From Acidobacteriota bacterium (lineage in GTDB: Bacteria > Acidobacteriota > Vicinamibacteria > Vicinamibacterales > UBA2999): 24,879 bases of DNA. The DNA lies in contig CANIBQ010000073.1 of assembly GCA_947465645.1 (NCBI GenBank), positions 1 through 24,879 of the forward strand, written 5' to 3'. Position 1 is the stretch's first letter, and every line of letters starts with the position of its first letter. This document shows positions 14,593 through 22,510 of this stretch, one piece after another. Position numbers and translations under genes: made by a program. The notes beneath the pieces were generated by a model that was not told where the DNA came from, searched no databases, and saw only the letters and a list, made by a program, of their open reading frames with translations.

Positions 14593-15774
14593 ATGGGCCT
14601 CGATCTAGCCGCCGTCCAGCACGCGTTACGCGCAGAAGGCGTGGATGGCTGGCTGCTCTACGACTTTCACGGCTCCAACCCGATCGCGGCCCGGCTGGCC
14701 GGACTGACCGGTGGCGGGCACATGACCACCCGGCGGTGGTATTACCTCATCCCATCGAGCGGTGAGCCACGAGGGCTGGTGCACGCCATCGAGCGGCACA
14801 ACCTCGACGCGCTGCCCGGCGAGAAGATGGTGTACGCCGGACGCGACCAGCTCGACGCGGGCCTGACGCGCCTGCTCGACGGGATGTCTCGCGTCGCGAT
14901 GGAGTACTCGCCAAACGGGGCGATTCCCTATCTGTCGCGGGTCGACGCCGGCACGGCCGAGGCTATTCGCGGGCGAGGCATCGAGATCCTTTCGTCCGGA
15001 GACCTCGTCCAACAGTTCGAGGCGGCGTGGACACCCGCCCAGCTGGCGACCCATCGAGCGGCCTCGGATTCGCTCTACCGCATCAAGGATCGAGCGTTCT
15101 CAGCCGCAGCCAATGCTGTACGCGACGGCCGGGCGCTAACCGAGTACGATCTGCAGTTGCAAATGGTGGCCTGGTTCGCGGAAGAAGGGCTGGTCAGCGA
15201 TTCCGCCCCGGTGGTTGCGGTGGACGCCAACGCCGGCGACCCGCACTATCTGCCGAGCGCCGAGCGGTCGTCCGCAATCAGGGCGGACCAGGTGCTGCTG
15301 CTCGACCTGTGGGGCAAGAAGACGGAGCCGGGCGCAGTGTTTGCTGACATCACGTGGGTTGGGGTGACGGGACGAACCGTGCCGGCGGAGGCGGCCCGCG
15401 CGTTCGAGGCGATCGCGGGAGCCCGCGATGCCGCCGCGACGCTCGTGGAAGACGCGGCGCGGAGCGGACGCGACCTGCGTGGATGGGAAGTCGATCGCGC
15501 GGCTCGCGCGGTGCTCCAGCAGGCGGGATACGGCGAGCATATCCTGCACCGGACCGGCCACAGTCTCGGCGAGAGCGTCCATGGTAATGGGGTGCATCTC
15601 GACGACTACGAGACACACGACGACCGGCGCGTGCTGCCGGGAACCGGGTTCACCATCGAGCCCGGCCTGTATTTCGAGACCTTTGGGGTGCGAACGGAGA
15701 TCAACATGTTCCGGAGCGAGCACGAAGCGCTCGTGACCGGCCCGCGTCAAACGGAGATCGTAAGACTGCTGTAG
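14593..15774 (+). CDS. M24-family metallopeptidase (Xaa-Pro aminopeptidase-like)
   Basis: The 393-residue protein has a creatinase-like N-terminal domain (1-150; DGWLLYDFHGSNPIA) and an M24 pita-bread catalytic domain. All five metal ligands are visible: D238 (LLLDLWG), D252 (FADITW), H323 (HRTGHSLG; H319 is the nearby conserved His), E356 (TIEPGLY) and E369 (RTEINM). The spacing of 14 between the two Asp is larger than the 11 typical of methionine aminopeptidases. It is expected to cleave N-terminal Xaa-Pro bonds of peptides, probably in the cytoplasm, as no signal peptide is present. The HtrA gene begins 15 bases after its stop, so the two are probably an operon. Confidence 0.9.
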   Translation: MGLDLAAVQHALRAEGVDGWLLYDFHGSNPIAARLAGLTGGGHMTTRRWYYLIPSSGEPRGLVHAIERHNLDALPGEKMVYAGRDQLDAGLTRLLDGMSRVAMEYSPNGAIPYLSRVDAGTAEAIRGRGIEILSSGDLVQQFEAAWTPAQLATHRAASDSLYRIKDRAFSAAANAVRDGRALTEYDLQLQMVAWFAEEGLVSDSAPVVAVDANAGDPHYLPSAERSSAIRADQVLLLDLWGKKTEPGAVFADITWVGVTGRTVPAEAARAFEAIAGARDAAATLVEDAARSGRDLRGWEVDRAARAVLQQAGYGEHILHRTGHSLGESVHGNGVHLDDYETHDDRRVLPGTGFTIEPGLYFETFGVRTEINMFRSEHEALVTGPRQTEIVRLL

Positions 15775-15789
15775 TTGGAGGCAAGGTTA

Positions 15790-17382
15790 ATGTCGAATCG
15801 TAAAGCCACGTTTTTCTACGCGCTGCTGATCGCGATCGCGTCGCTCGCGGTTGGCATGGTGCTGGCGTCGCGCCTGGGCCTCTCGCCCGAATCGGCGGCG
15901 CAGAGCGTCAACACCACGCGCGGCAACAGCGCGCCGATCTCCGGCGGCGTCAACGCCACGACGTTCCGCGATATCGCCAAGCTGGTGACACCGGCGGTCG
16001 TGAACATCCGCACCGAGTCACGCCAGAAGACACAGGACCTCAGCGACTTCTTCGGCGGCGGCGGCGGGGGGGGCGGCGACCAGGGTGGCGGCGGCAACGA
16101 CCTCTTCGAGCGCTTCTTCGGCCAGCCGAACCCGAACCCGCGCGCGCCGCAACAGCCGCAGCGGCCTCGCGACCAGGTGGTGCAGGCGGCCGGCACCGGA
16201 TTCATCATCGACAAGGCGGGCTTCATCCTCACCAACAACCACGTCGTCGAAGGCGCCACCAAGATCGAGGTGTCGCTCTACGGCGAGGATGACGGCCAGG
16301 AATACGCGGCGCGGATCGTCGGCCGCGACCCGCTCACCGACAGCGCGCTGATCGAGCTGACCGAAAAGCCGGCCCACCCACTGCCGGAAGTGAAGTTCGG
16401 CGACTCGTCGCAGATGGAGCCCGGTGACTGGGTCATGGCCATCGGTAATCCGTTCGGGCTGGCGCACACCGTCAGCGTCGGCGTGATCAGCGCCATCGGA
16501 CGTCCCTTCCCCGTCGCCGAACAGCGGTCGACGAACGTGCTGCAGACCGACGCGGCGATCAATCCGGGCAACTCGGGTGGCCCGCTGCTCAACCTGCGCG
16601 GCGAAGTGATTGGCATCAATACCGCCATCATCAGCGACTCGCGGCAGTCGGGCAACGTCGGCATCGGCTTCGCGATGCCGATCAACTCCGTGCTCGACCT
16701 GCTGCCGCAACTGCGCACCGGCAAGGTCACCCGCGGCCGCATCGGCGTGGCGATCGGTCCGATCCCGCAGAACGCGTTGGACGAATTCGGCCTGAAGGAC
16801 CGCAACGGCGCGGTCGTCATGTCGGTCTCGCCGGGCAGTGCGGCGGCCAAGGCCGGTCTCGAACCGGGCGACGTCGTGATCGCATTCAACGGCAAGCCGG
16901 TCAGGAACCGCGACGAGCTGGTGGCCACGGTCGTGGCGACGCGGCCGGGCACGACGGTGCCGGTGCGGATCGTTCGCGACCGGCAGGAGCGGACGGTCAA
17001 CGTGACGGTCGACGAGCTCGATCTCGAAGCCGAAACGCAGTCGTCGCGCGCCGGCGGCGGCAACAACAACGCCGATCCCGCACCGCAGGAATCGAGCGCC
17101 GGGTTCGGGATGACCCTCAGCAACATCACGCCGGACGTGGCGCAGCGGCTGCGCCTCGACCGCAACGCGCAGGGGGCCGTGGTGGTCGAGGTCGATCCCG
17201 ACAGCCCGGCAGCGCGCGCGGGCATCTCCGGCGGCGACATCATCGTGCGCGTCGGCCGCCAGGTGGTGTCGAGCGCGGCGGACGCACGCCGCGAACTCGA
17301 GCGTGTCCCCGCTGGAAGCACGGCGTTCCTGCGCATCATTCGCAACGGGCAGGAGAACTTCGTGACGATCACGAGGGAGTAG
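15790..17382 (+). CDS. HtrA/DegP-type periplasmic serine protease with two PDZ domains
   Basis: The 530-residue protein has an N-terminal membrane anchor or signal (residues 7-26, FFYALLIAIASLAVGMVLAS). A Gly-rich linker (about 84-105) and Pro/Gln-rich stretch follow, then a trypsin-like domain with triad H151 (TNNHVVEGA), D184 (DPLTDSALIEL) and S262 (NPGNSGGP). Two PDZ domains follow (about 320-415 and 440-528; VVMSVSPGSAAAKAGLEPGD and VVVEVDPDSPAARAGISGGD). HtrA proteases degrade or refold misfolded envelope proteins. The start at 15790 is preferred over an upstream in-frame TTG because GGAGGCAAGG lies at proper distance. The poly-Gly codons include a run of G residues that could be slippage-prone. 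Confidence 0.94.
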   Translation: MSNRKATFFYALLIAIASLAVGMVLASRLGLSPESAAQSVNTTRGNSAPISGGVNATTFRDIAKLVTPAVVNIRTESRQKTQDLSDFFGGGGGGGGDQGGGGNDLFERFFGQPNPNPRAPQQPQRPRDQVVQAAGTGFIIDKAGFILTNNHVVEGATKIEVSLYGEDDGQEYAARIVGRDPLTDSALIELTEKPAHPLPEVKFGDSSQMEPGDWVMAIGNPFGLAHTVSVGVISAIGRPFPVAEQRSTNVLQTDAAINPGNSGGPLLNLRGEVIGINTAIISDSRQSGNVGIGFAMPINSVLDLLPQLRTGKVTRGRIGVAIGPIPQNALDEFGLKDRNGAVVMSVSPGSAAAKAGLEPGDVVIAFNGKPVRNRDELVATVVATRPGTTVPVRIVRDRQERTVNVTVDELDLEAETQSSRAGGGNNNADPAPQESSAGFGMTLSNITPDVAQRLRLDRNAQGAVVVEVDPDSPAARAGISGGDIIVRVGRQVVSSAADARRELERVPAGSTAFLRIIRNGQENFVTITRE

Positions 17383-17406
17383 GCCGGGCTCAGGGCTCAG
17401 CTTCAC

Positions 17407-17454
17407 GCCTCAGACCGGAGACCTTCAGGTCTCCGGTCTGAGGCTTTTCTTTTT
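17407..17454 (+). terminator. Strong intrinsic terminator after the HtrA gene
   Basis: A perfect 17-base-pair stem (GCCTCAGACCGGAGACC and its complement) with a TTCA tetraloop is followed directly by TTTTCTTTTT. It ends the M24 peptidase-HtrA transcript and separates it from the CYTH operon. Confidence 0.95.
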
Positions 17455-17485
17455 GTGATACAACAGGCCCTCTGCGGAGGCCGAC

Positions 17486-18043
17486 GTGACGCTGATGATT
17501 GAGCGTGAAGTCAAGCTTCGGTTCGAAAGCCCCGAGCAGGCGCGCGCCGCCATCCTGGAGGCGGGCGCTACGCCGCTTCGATCCCGCCGTCTCCAGGAAG
17601 ATGCGCTGCTCGACACCGCCGATGAGGGGCTGCGCCGGCGCCAGTCGGTGCTGCGCATCCGCACGGAGTCGGGCAAGAGCCTCATGACCTTCAAGGGTCC
17701 GGTGCAGCCGGGCACGATGAAGATTCGCGAGGAGTACGAGACCGTCATCGGCGACGGAGAAGTCCTGCAGCGGGTGTTTGAGGAGCTGGGCCTGCACGTG
17801 TGGTTCCGCTACGAAAAGTACCGAGAGGAATACGCCGCCGAGGACGCGACGATCGCCATCGATGAAACACCGGTGGGCACGTTCGTGGAAATCGAAGGGG
17901 GCGAGGAGGCGATCCTGAAGATGACCGAGGCGCTCGGCCGATCGTCCGCCGACTTCATCCTCGATTCTTATCGCGGATTGTTTCTCCAGCTCCGGGACCG
18001 CTTCGGCCTGCGCAGCTCCGACATGATTTTCGACCAGGAATGA
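17486..18043 (+). CDS. CYTH-domain protein (CyaB/ThTPase-like)
   Basis: The 185-residue protein is a single CYTH domain: the ExExK signature E6-x-E8-x-K10 in IEREVKL, alternating charged strands (VLRIRTESGKSLMTFKGP, IREEYE) and the closing FVEIEGGE. CYTH enzymes bind triphosphates within a tunnel and act as adenylate cyclase class IV, thiamine triphosphatase or inorganic triphosphatase; the substrate cannot be assigned here. The GTG at 17486 is chosen because GGAGG is five bases upstream; an ATG three codons later is less well placed. It overlaps the nucleotidyltransferase start as ATGA (18040-18043), so it is the first gene of a coupled three-gene operon. Confidence 0.88.
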   Translation: MTLMIEREVKLRFESPEQARAAILEAGATPLRSRRLQEDALLDTADEGLRRRQSVLRIRTESGKSLMTFKGPVQPGTMKIREEYETVIGDGEVLQRVFEELGLHVWFRYEKYREEYAAEDATIAIDETPVGTFVEIEGGEEAILKMTEALGRSSADFILDSYRGLFLQLRDRFGLRSSDMIFDQE

Positions 18044-18978
18044 TCCCGGCGCTGGTCCTCACCGCGGGGCTCGCCACCCGCCTGCGTCCGCTCTCGTTCG
18101 TTCGTGCCAAGGCGGCGCTGCCGGTGGCCGGCGAGCCGCTGGCCCGACGCATCCTGCGCGGCCTCGCCGCCGCGGGCGTCACCGACGCCGTCCTGAACCT
18201 GCATCATCTTCCGCATACGCTGACGGCGCTGATTGGCGACGGCTCCGATGCCGGCGTGCACGTCCGCTACTCGTGGGAAGTGCCGGTCCTGGGATCGGCC
18301 GGGGGGCCGCGCCGCGCCCTGCCGCTGATGGGCTCGTCGACATTTCTAGTGGTGAATGGCGACACGCTGACCGACATCGACGTCGCGGCGCTCGTCGCGG
18401 ATCACCGCCGATCCGGAGCGCTGGTCACGATGGCCACCATCCCCAACGACCAACCTGAGAAGTACGGCGGCCTCCGCGTTGAAGGTGCCGGGGTCATGAC
18501 GGGATTCGTCCCACGAGGCTCCTCGGATCCGTCCGAGCACTTCATCGGCGTACAGGTCGTCGAGGCGGAGGCATTCTCATCGGTGCCGGATCACGCGGTC
18601 GAATCCGTAGGAACTGTCTACCAGGCGCTGGTCGCGGGGCGACGTGGGTCGATTCGCACGTTTCACACCTCTGCAGAGTTCTTTGACATTGGCACGCCGG
18701 ACGACTACCTGCGCACCTCGCTGTTGCTTGCCTCGCGGGAGCACGGTCCGCTGCGCGGCCGCGGCGCACGCGTTCACCCGTCGGCGCGCATCGAAGAGTC
18801 GGTGTTATGGGACGATGTCGAGGTGGGCGAAGGCGCGATGCTGCGGCAGTGCGTGGTCACCGACGGCGTGCGCGTGCCGGCGGATACGTCATGGACTGGC
18901 GTGACGATGCGCCGGCCGAATGGCGAGCTTGCCCCCGGCGAACGCGTGATCGACGGGATGGCGATCTGTTCGCTGTGA
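18040..18978 (+). CDS. Sugar-phosphate nucleotidyltransferase, MurU-like
   Basis: The 312-residue protein has the nucleotidyltransferase core (residues 1-230): ALVLTAGLATRLRPLSFVRA at the N-terminus (nucleotide-binding loop, with RAKAALPV in place of the usual PKPLLPV), VVNGDTLTDID with the metal-binding Asp, and FFDIGTPDDYL. A C-terminal segment (about 240-312; VHPSARIEESVLWDDVEVGE) looks like the start of a left-handed beta-helix. It would make an NDP-sugar. Pairing with an AmgK-like kinase suggests N-acetylmuramic acid alpha-1-phosphate uridylyltransferase in the MurU/AmgK recycling route; mannose-1-phosphate guanylyltransferase is the alternative. It overlaps both neighbours (ATGA before, TGATG after). 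Confidence 0.85.
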   Translation: MIPALVLTAGLATRLRPLSFVRAKAALPVAGEPLARRILRGLAAAGVTDAVLNLHHLPHTLTALIGDGSDAGVHVRYSWEVPVLGSAGGPRRALPLMGSSTFLVVNGDTLTDIDVAALVADHRRSGALVTMATIPNDQPEKYGGLRVEGAGVMTGFVPRGSSDPSEHFIGVQVVEAEAFSSVPDHAVESVGTVYQALVAGRRGSIRTFHTSAEFFDIGTPDDYLRTSLLLASREHGPLRGRGARVHPSARIEESVLWDDVEVGEGAMLRQCVVTDGVRVPADTSWTGVTMRRPNGELAPGERVIDGMAICSL

Positions 18979-20000
18979 TGGCCGAGCGCAGGTCTCCCGA
19001 CGACGCCAGGCTTCGGATCGACCGGTTCCTCGCGGAATCCGGCCTTGCGGACCGCAGTCCCAAAGTCGTGCCGCTGACCGGCGACGCGTCGGATCGGCGC
19101 TACTTCCGCGTGTTGACCGCCGGCGAGCCGTCGCAGGTGCTCGCGGTGCACCCCGGCCCGATCGAGTTCGACACACTTCCGTTCGTGAACGTGTGCACGC
19201 TGCTCAGCGAGATGCCGGTGCCGGTGCCCGGCATTCTCGGGCATTCGGATGCGCTCGGCATCATCGCGCTCCAGGATCTCGGCGACGTCACGCTCCAGGC
19301 GCATCTCGGCGCCGCCTCACCCGCGGAGCACGCGGCGCTGTACCGCCAGGCGGTGAGCTTCATCGACACGCTGCAGCACCGCGGGCGCGAGCTCGAGTCG
19401 CGGGCGTATGTCCCCTACGGGATCGCCTTCGACGTCGAGAAGCTCACCTGGGAACTGCAGTTCTTCCTGAAGCATTTCCTCGAGGCGTACCGCGGCGCCG
19501 CGCTCGGCCCCGCATCGCGCGAGGCGCTGACGCATGAGCTCGCGGCGATTGCCGAAGAGCTCGCGGCCGAGCCGCGCGTGCTGTGTCATCGCGACTATCA
19601 CAGCCGCAACCTGATGCTGCACGAAGGCCAGTTGCACATCATCGACTTCCAGGATGCGCGGATGGGCCCCGACACCTACGACCTGGTGTCGCTGCTGCGC
19701 GATTCCTACGTGGACTTCACGAACGAGCAGGTCGAGGAGCTGATGGCGTTCTTTCTCGCGCTGCGCCGGCGCGCGGAGGGCGAGCATGCCGAATTCCGCC
19801 GCCGGTTCGACCTGATGGCGCTGCAGCGCAACCTGAAGGCGCTCGGCACGTTCGGTTTTCAGACGACCTCGCGCGGCAACACCGTCTACATCCAGTACAT
19901 TCCCCGGACGCTCAACTACGCACGGGCCAACCTGACGCGGTACGACCGATTTGGCCGCCTCCAGGAGCTGCTGGCGGAGCACGTCGACGAGCTTCGATAA
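18978..20000 (+). CDS. Aminoglycoside phosphotransferase-fold sugar kinase, AmgK-like
   Basis: The 340-residue kinase begins with the family phosphate-loop region (LTGDASDRRYFRV). It has the catalytic loop CHRDYHSRNLM with the Asp base and the metal-binding IIDFQDARMGPDTYDLVSLL. This is the AmgK type, which phosphorylates the anomeric position of MurNAc and GlcNAc to feed MurU, bypassing de novo UDP-MurNAc synthesis. The typical conserved Lys for ATP is replaced or hard to place (VLAVHPGP). ATG 18978 overlaps the preceding stop by one base, and this outranks in-frame upstream starts. Assignment to AmgK rests on motifs plus MurU context; true substrate specificity is not proven. Confidence 0.85.
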   Translation: MAERRSPDDARLRIDRFLAESGLADRSPKVVPLTGDASDRRYFRVLTAGEPSQVLAVHPGPIEFDTLPFVNVCTLLSEMPVPVPGILGHSDALGIIALQDLGDVTLQAHLGAASPAEHAALYRQAVSFIDTLQHRGRELESRAYVPYGIAFDVEKLTWELQFFLKHFLEAYRGAALGPASREALTHELAAIAEELAAEPRVLCHRDYHSRNLMLHEGQLHIIDFQDARMGPDTYDLVSLLRDSYVDFTNEQVEELMAFFLALRRRAEGEHAEFRRRFDLMALQRNLKALGTFGFQTTSRGNTVYIQYIPRTLNYARANLTRYDRFGRLQELLAEHVDELR

Positions 20001-20006
20001 GACGGG

Positions 20007-20069
20007 CCACAGAGACACGGAGACACAGAGAAAGCCTTTCTTGGGCTCTGTGTCGCTGTGACTCTGTGG
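20007..20069. repeat. Imperfect long inverted repeat (CCACAGAG type)
   Basis: Two 25-base arms (left starts GCCACAGAGACAC, right ends GACTCTGTGGC) match at 22 of 25 positions around a short spacer with AAAGCCTTTC. They lie between the AmgK stop and the isomerase gene. The structure would form a hairpin on either strand and may also terminate transcription. The CCACAGAG motif is a common intergenic repeat in several soil phyla. Confidence 0.8.
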
Positions 20070-20103
20070 CTTGCGATCAGGACGATGTTGCTAGAATAGC
20101 GAG

Positions 20104-20958
20104 TTGCCTGCATTCGGTATTTCCACGCATCTGTTCCACCAGCAGCGCCTGTCGCGCGAGCACCTCGTGCATATCGCGGCGCATGGCTTCGAAACAATCG
20201 AAGTGTTCGCATCGCGGTCACATTTCGACTATCACGATGCCGACGCGATCGCGCAGCTCGGCGAGTGGCTGTCGGATACGCGCCTGCGGCTTCACTCGAT
20301 GCACGCGCCGATCACCGAAGGCATCCGTGGCGGCAAATGGGTCGGATCGTTTTCGAACGCCTCGGGCGACGAGGCACGCCGCAAGGCGGCCGTCGCCGAG
20401 GCCCATGCCGCGCTGCGGGTCGCAGAACAGATTCCCTACCAGTACCTCGTCGTCCACCTGGGCATGCCGTCCGGCGAACAGGTGCCCGCCAACGACAACC
20501 AGCCGGCGGCCTCGCGGCGCAGTGTCGAGGAGATCGTCGCGCTGGCGAGCGCGGTCAAGGTCCGCGTGGCGCTCGAGGTCATTCCCAACCAGTTGTCGAG
20601 CGCCGCGGCACTCGTGCGCCTGATAGAAGAGGACCTCGAAGGCTTCGACGCCGGGATCTGCCTCGACTACGGCCACGCTCACATGATGGGCGACCTCGGC
20701 GAGGCGGTCGAGCTGGTTGGCGGCCACCTGCTGACGACGCACGTGCATGACAACCGGGGCAATCGCGACGAGCACCTGCTGCCGTTCGCCGGCAGCATCA
20801 ACTGGGAGACGGCGATCGTCGAGACACAGAAGATCGGCTACGACGGGGTGATGATGCTCGAAGTCGGCGACGGCGGCGGCGACCCGGTTGACGTGTTGAA
20901 GAAGTCGGTCAAGGCGCGAGAGCGCCTCGACAAGACATTCGTGACGTTCGAGATCTAG
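20104..20958 (+). CDS. Sugar phosphate isomerase/epimerase family TIM barrel
   Basis: The 284-residue protein belongs to the xylose isomerase-like AP-endonuclease-2 TIM-barrel family: GISTHLFHQQ at strand 1 and HGFETIEVFA at strand 2. Metal-site candidates are Glu in ALEVIPNQ, Asp/His in CLDYGHAHMMG, His in TTHVHDNRG and Glu in MMLEVGDG. Such enzymes isomerise or epimerise sugars and inositols; the substrate is not readable from sequence. The TTG at 20104 gives the usual family N-terminus, though the ribosome binding site is weak (only GCGAG). A TAGAAT at 20092-20097 directly upstream hints at a short or leaderless transcript. Confidence 0.82.
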   Translation: MPAFGISTHLFHQQRLSREHLVHIAAHGFETIEVFASRSHFDYHDADAIAQLGEWLSDTRLRLHSMHAPITEGIRGGKWVGSFSNASGDEARRKAAVAEAHAALRVAEQIPYQYLVVHLGMPSGEQVPANDNQPAASRRSVEEIVALASAVKVRVALEVIPNQLSSAAALVRLIEEDLEGFDAGICLDYGHAHMMGDLGEAVELVGGHLLTTHVHDNRGNRDEHLLPFAGSINWETAIVETQKIGYDGVMMLEVGDGGGDPVDVLKKSVKARERLDKTFVTFEI

Positions 20959-20974
20959 AACGCTTTCATGTGTA

Positions 20975-21029
20975 CGTAGTGTCCGCCTTCAGGCGGACCG
21001 CGTGAGTCCGGCTAAAGCCGGACACTACG
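20975..21029. repeat. REP-like clover structure between convergent genes
   Basis: An 11-base outer stem (CGTAGTGTCCG at 20975-20985 with CGGACACTACG at 21019-21029) encloses two tight hairpins: GTCCGCC-TTCA-GGCGGAC and GTCCGGC-TAAA-GCCGGAC. The outer stem shares bases with the inner ones, so alternative folds compete. It sits between the isomerase and asnS 3' ends and may terminate both. Confidence 0.8.
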
Positions 21030-21046
21030 GACTGATGGAAGAGGCT

Positions 21047-22465
21047 CTAGAAGGCAGCGTGCCCCGGCGTGCGGGGGAACGGGATGACGTCGCGGATGTT
21101 CGCCATCCCGGTGGCGTAGATGATGGTGCGCTCGAGGCCGAGCCCGAAGCCGGCGTGCGGCACCGTACCGAAGCGCCGCAGGTCGCGATACCACCAGTAG
21201 ACCTGCGGATCCAGTTGCAGTTCGACCAGCCGACGATCGAGATAGTCCAGGCGCTCCTCGCGCTGCGAGCCGCCGATGATCTCGCCGATGCCTGGCGCCA
21301 GCACGTCCATCGCCGCCACCGTCTTCCCGTCGTCGTTCATCCGCATATAGAACGCCTTGATCTCCTTCGGGTAGTTCATCACCACGAGCGGCGACTTGAC
21401 GTGCTCTTCGGTCAGCCAGCGCTCGTGTTCGGACTGCAGATCCATGCCCCAGCGGATGGGAAACTCGAATGTCTTGCCGCTGTTTTCGAGAGCGGCAATC
21501 GCATCGGTGTACGACATCCGCTCGAATGCGGAGCCCACGAACGCCTCGAGCCGCGCGATGCACTGCTTGTCGATACGGTCGGCGAAGAACTTCAAATCGT
21601 CACCGCGCTCGTTGAGCAGCGCCGTAAAGATGTACTTGAGAAAGGACTCCGCGAGGTCGGCGTCGGCGGCGAGATCGGCAAACGCGATCTCGGGCTCGAC
21701 CATCCAGAACTCGGCAAGATGGCGGCTGGTGTTGCTGTTCTCGGCGCGGAACGTCGGTCCAAACGTGTAGACCCTGGACAGGGCGCAGCAGTAGGTCTCG
21801 ACGTTCAACTGACCGCTGACCGTGAGGAATGCTTCCTTGCCGAAGAAGTCCTGGCTGAAGTCGGCACGCCCTTCGGGCGTGCGCGGAATCGACCCCAGGT
21901 TCGCGAGGTCAAGCGTGCTCACCCGGAACATCTCGCCGGCACCCTCGGCATCGCTGGCCGTGACGATCGGCGTGTGGACCCAGAAGAAACCATGCTCATG
22001 AAAGTAGCGGTGCACCGCCATGCTGAGGCAGTGGCGAACGCGCGCGACGGCGCCCAGCGTGTTCGTCCTGGGGCGGAGATGCGCAACCTCTCGCAGGTAT
22101 TCGAAGGAGGCGCGCTTCGGCTGAATCGGGTACGCCTCAGGGTCGTCCACCCAGCCGACGACCTCGATGCTGTCGGCCTGCATCTCAACCGCCTGCCCCT
22201 GTCCCTGACTCACGGTGAGCACCCCGCGTGCGATCACCGAGCAGCCGGAGGTCAGCTTCTTGACTTCGCTTTCATAGTTGGGCAAGGCGGCAGGGGCGAC
22301 CACCTGGAGGGGATCGAAGCACGAGCCGTCGTGGACGTGGACGAACGACAATCCGGCCTTTGAATCGCGCCGGGTGCGTACCCATCCGCGAATGGTGACC
22401 GGGATTCCGGTCGCGACGTTCCCCTTCAGCACCGACGAGACGTCGACATGGTCAGGCGTAGGCAT
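21047..22465 (-). CDS. asnS: Asparaginyl-tRNA synthetase
   Basis: The 472-residue class IIb synthetase has an N-terminal OB-fold anticodon-binding domain (about 20-105; [20 protein letters not shown]) and a catalytic domain. Motif 2 is [17 protein letters not shown] and motif 3 is [15 protein letters not shown]. The C-terminal [13 protein letters not shown] ending is characteristic of AsnRS as against AspRS. It charges tRNA-Asn with asparagine directly. The ATG at 22465 follows GGGAGGGA. It is divergent from rimO, with 45 bases between the two starts. Length is normal for the family. Confidence 0.96.
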   Translation of the reverse strand: MPTPDHVDVSSVLKGNVATGIPVTIRGWVRTRRDSKAGLSFVHVHDGSCFDPLQVVAPAALPNYESEVKKLTSGCSVIARGVLTVSQGQGQAVEMQADSIEVVGWVDDPEAYPIQPKRASFEYLREVAHLRPRTNTLGAVARVRHCLSMAVHRYFHEHGFFWVHTPIVTASDAEGAGEMFRVSTLDLANLGSIPRTPEGRADFSQDFFGKEAFLTVSGQLNVETYCCALSRVYTFGPTFRAENSNTSRHLAEFWMVEPEIAFADLAADADLAESFLKYIFTALLNERGDDLKFFADRIDKQCIARLEAFVGSAFERMSYTDAIAALENSGKTFEFPIRWGMDLQSEHERWLTEEHVKSPLVVMNYPKEIKAFYMRMNDDGKTVAAMDVLAPGIGEIIGGSQREERLDYLDRRLVELQLDPQVYWWYRDLRRFGTVPHAGFGLGLERTIIYATGMANIRDVIPFPRTPGHAAF

Positions 22466-22510
22466 TTCCCTCCCGACGATTATCCGTCGAGTATCCTTGG
22501 ATCACCTCGA

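Noticed and set aside
12290..14608. Two long plus-strand frames (12290-13525 and 13526-14608)
   Set aside because: Both are antisense to the VWA-domain gene, with His/Arg-rich shadow composition and no motifs.
16018..17406. 462-residue minus-strand frame
   Set aside because: Shadow of the HtrA protease gene; composition rich in His, Arg and Asp, no domain.
21002..22363. 453-residue plus-strand frame
   Set aside because: Shadow of asnS on the opposite strand; asnS has complete class II synthetase motifs.
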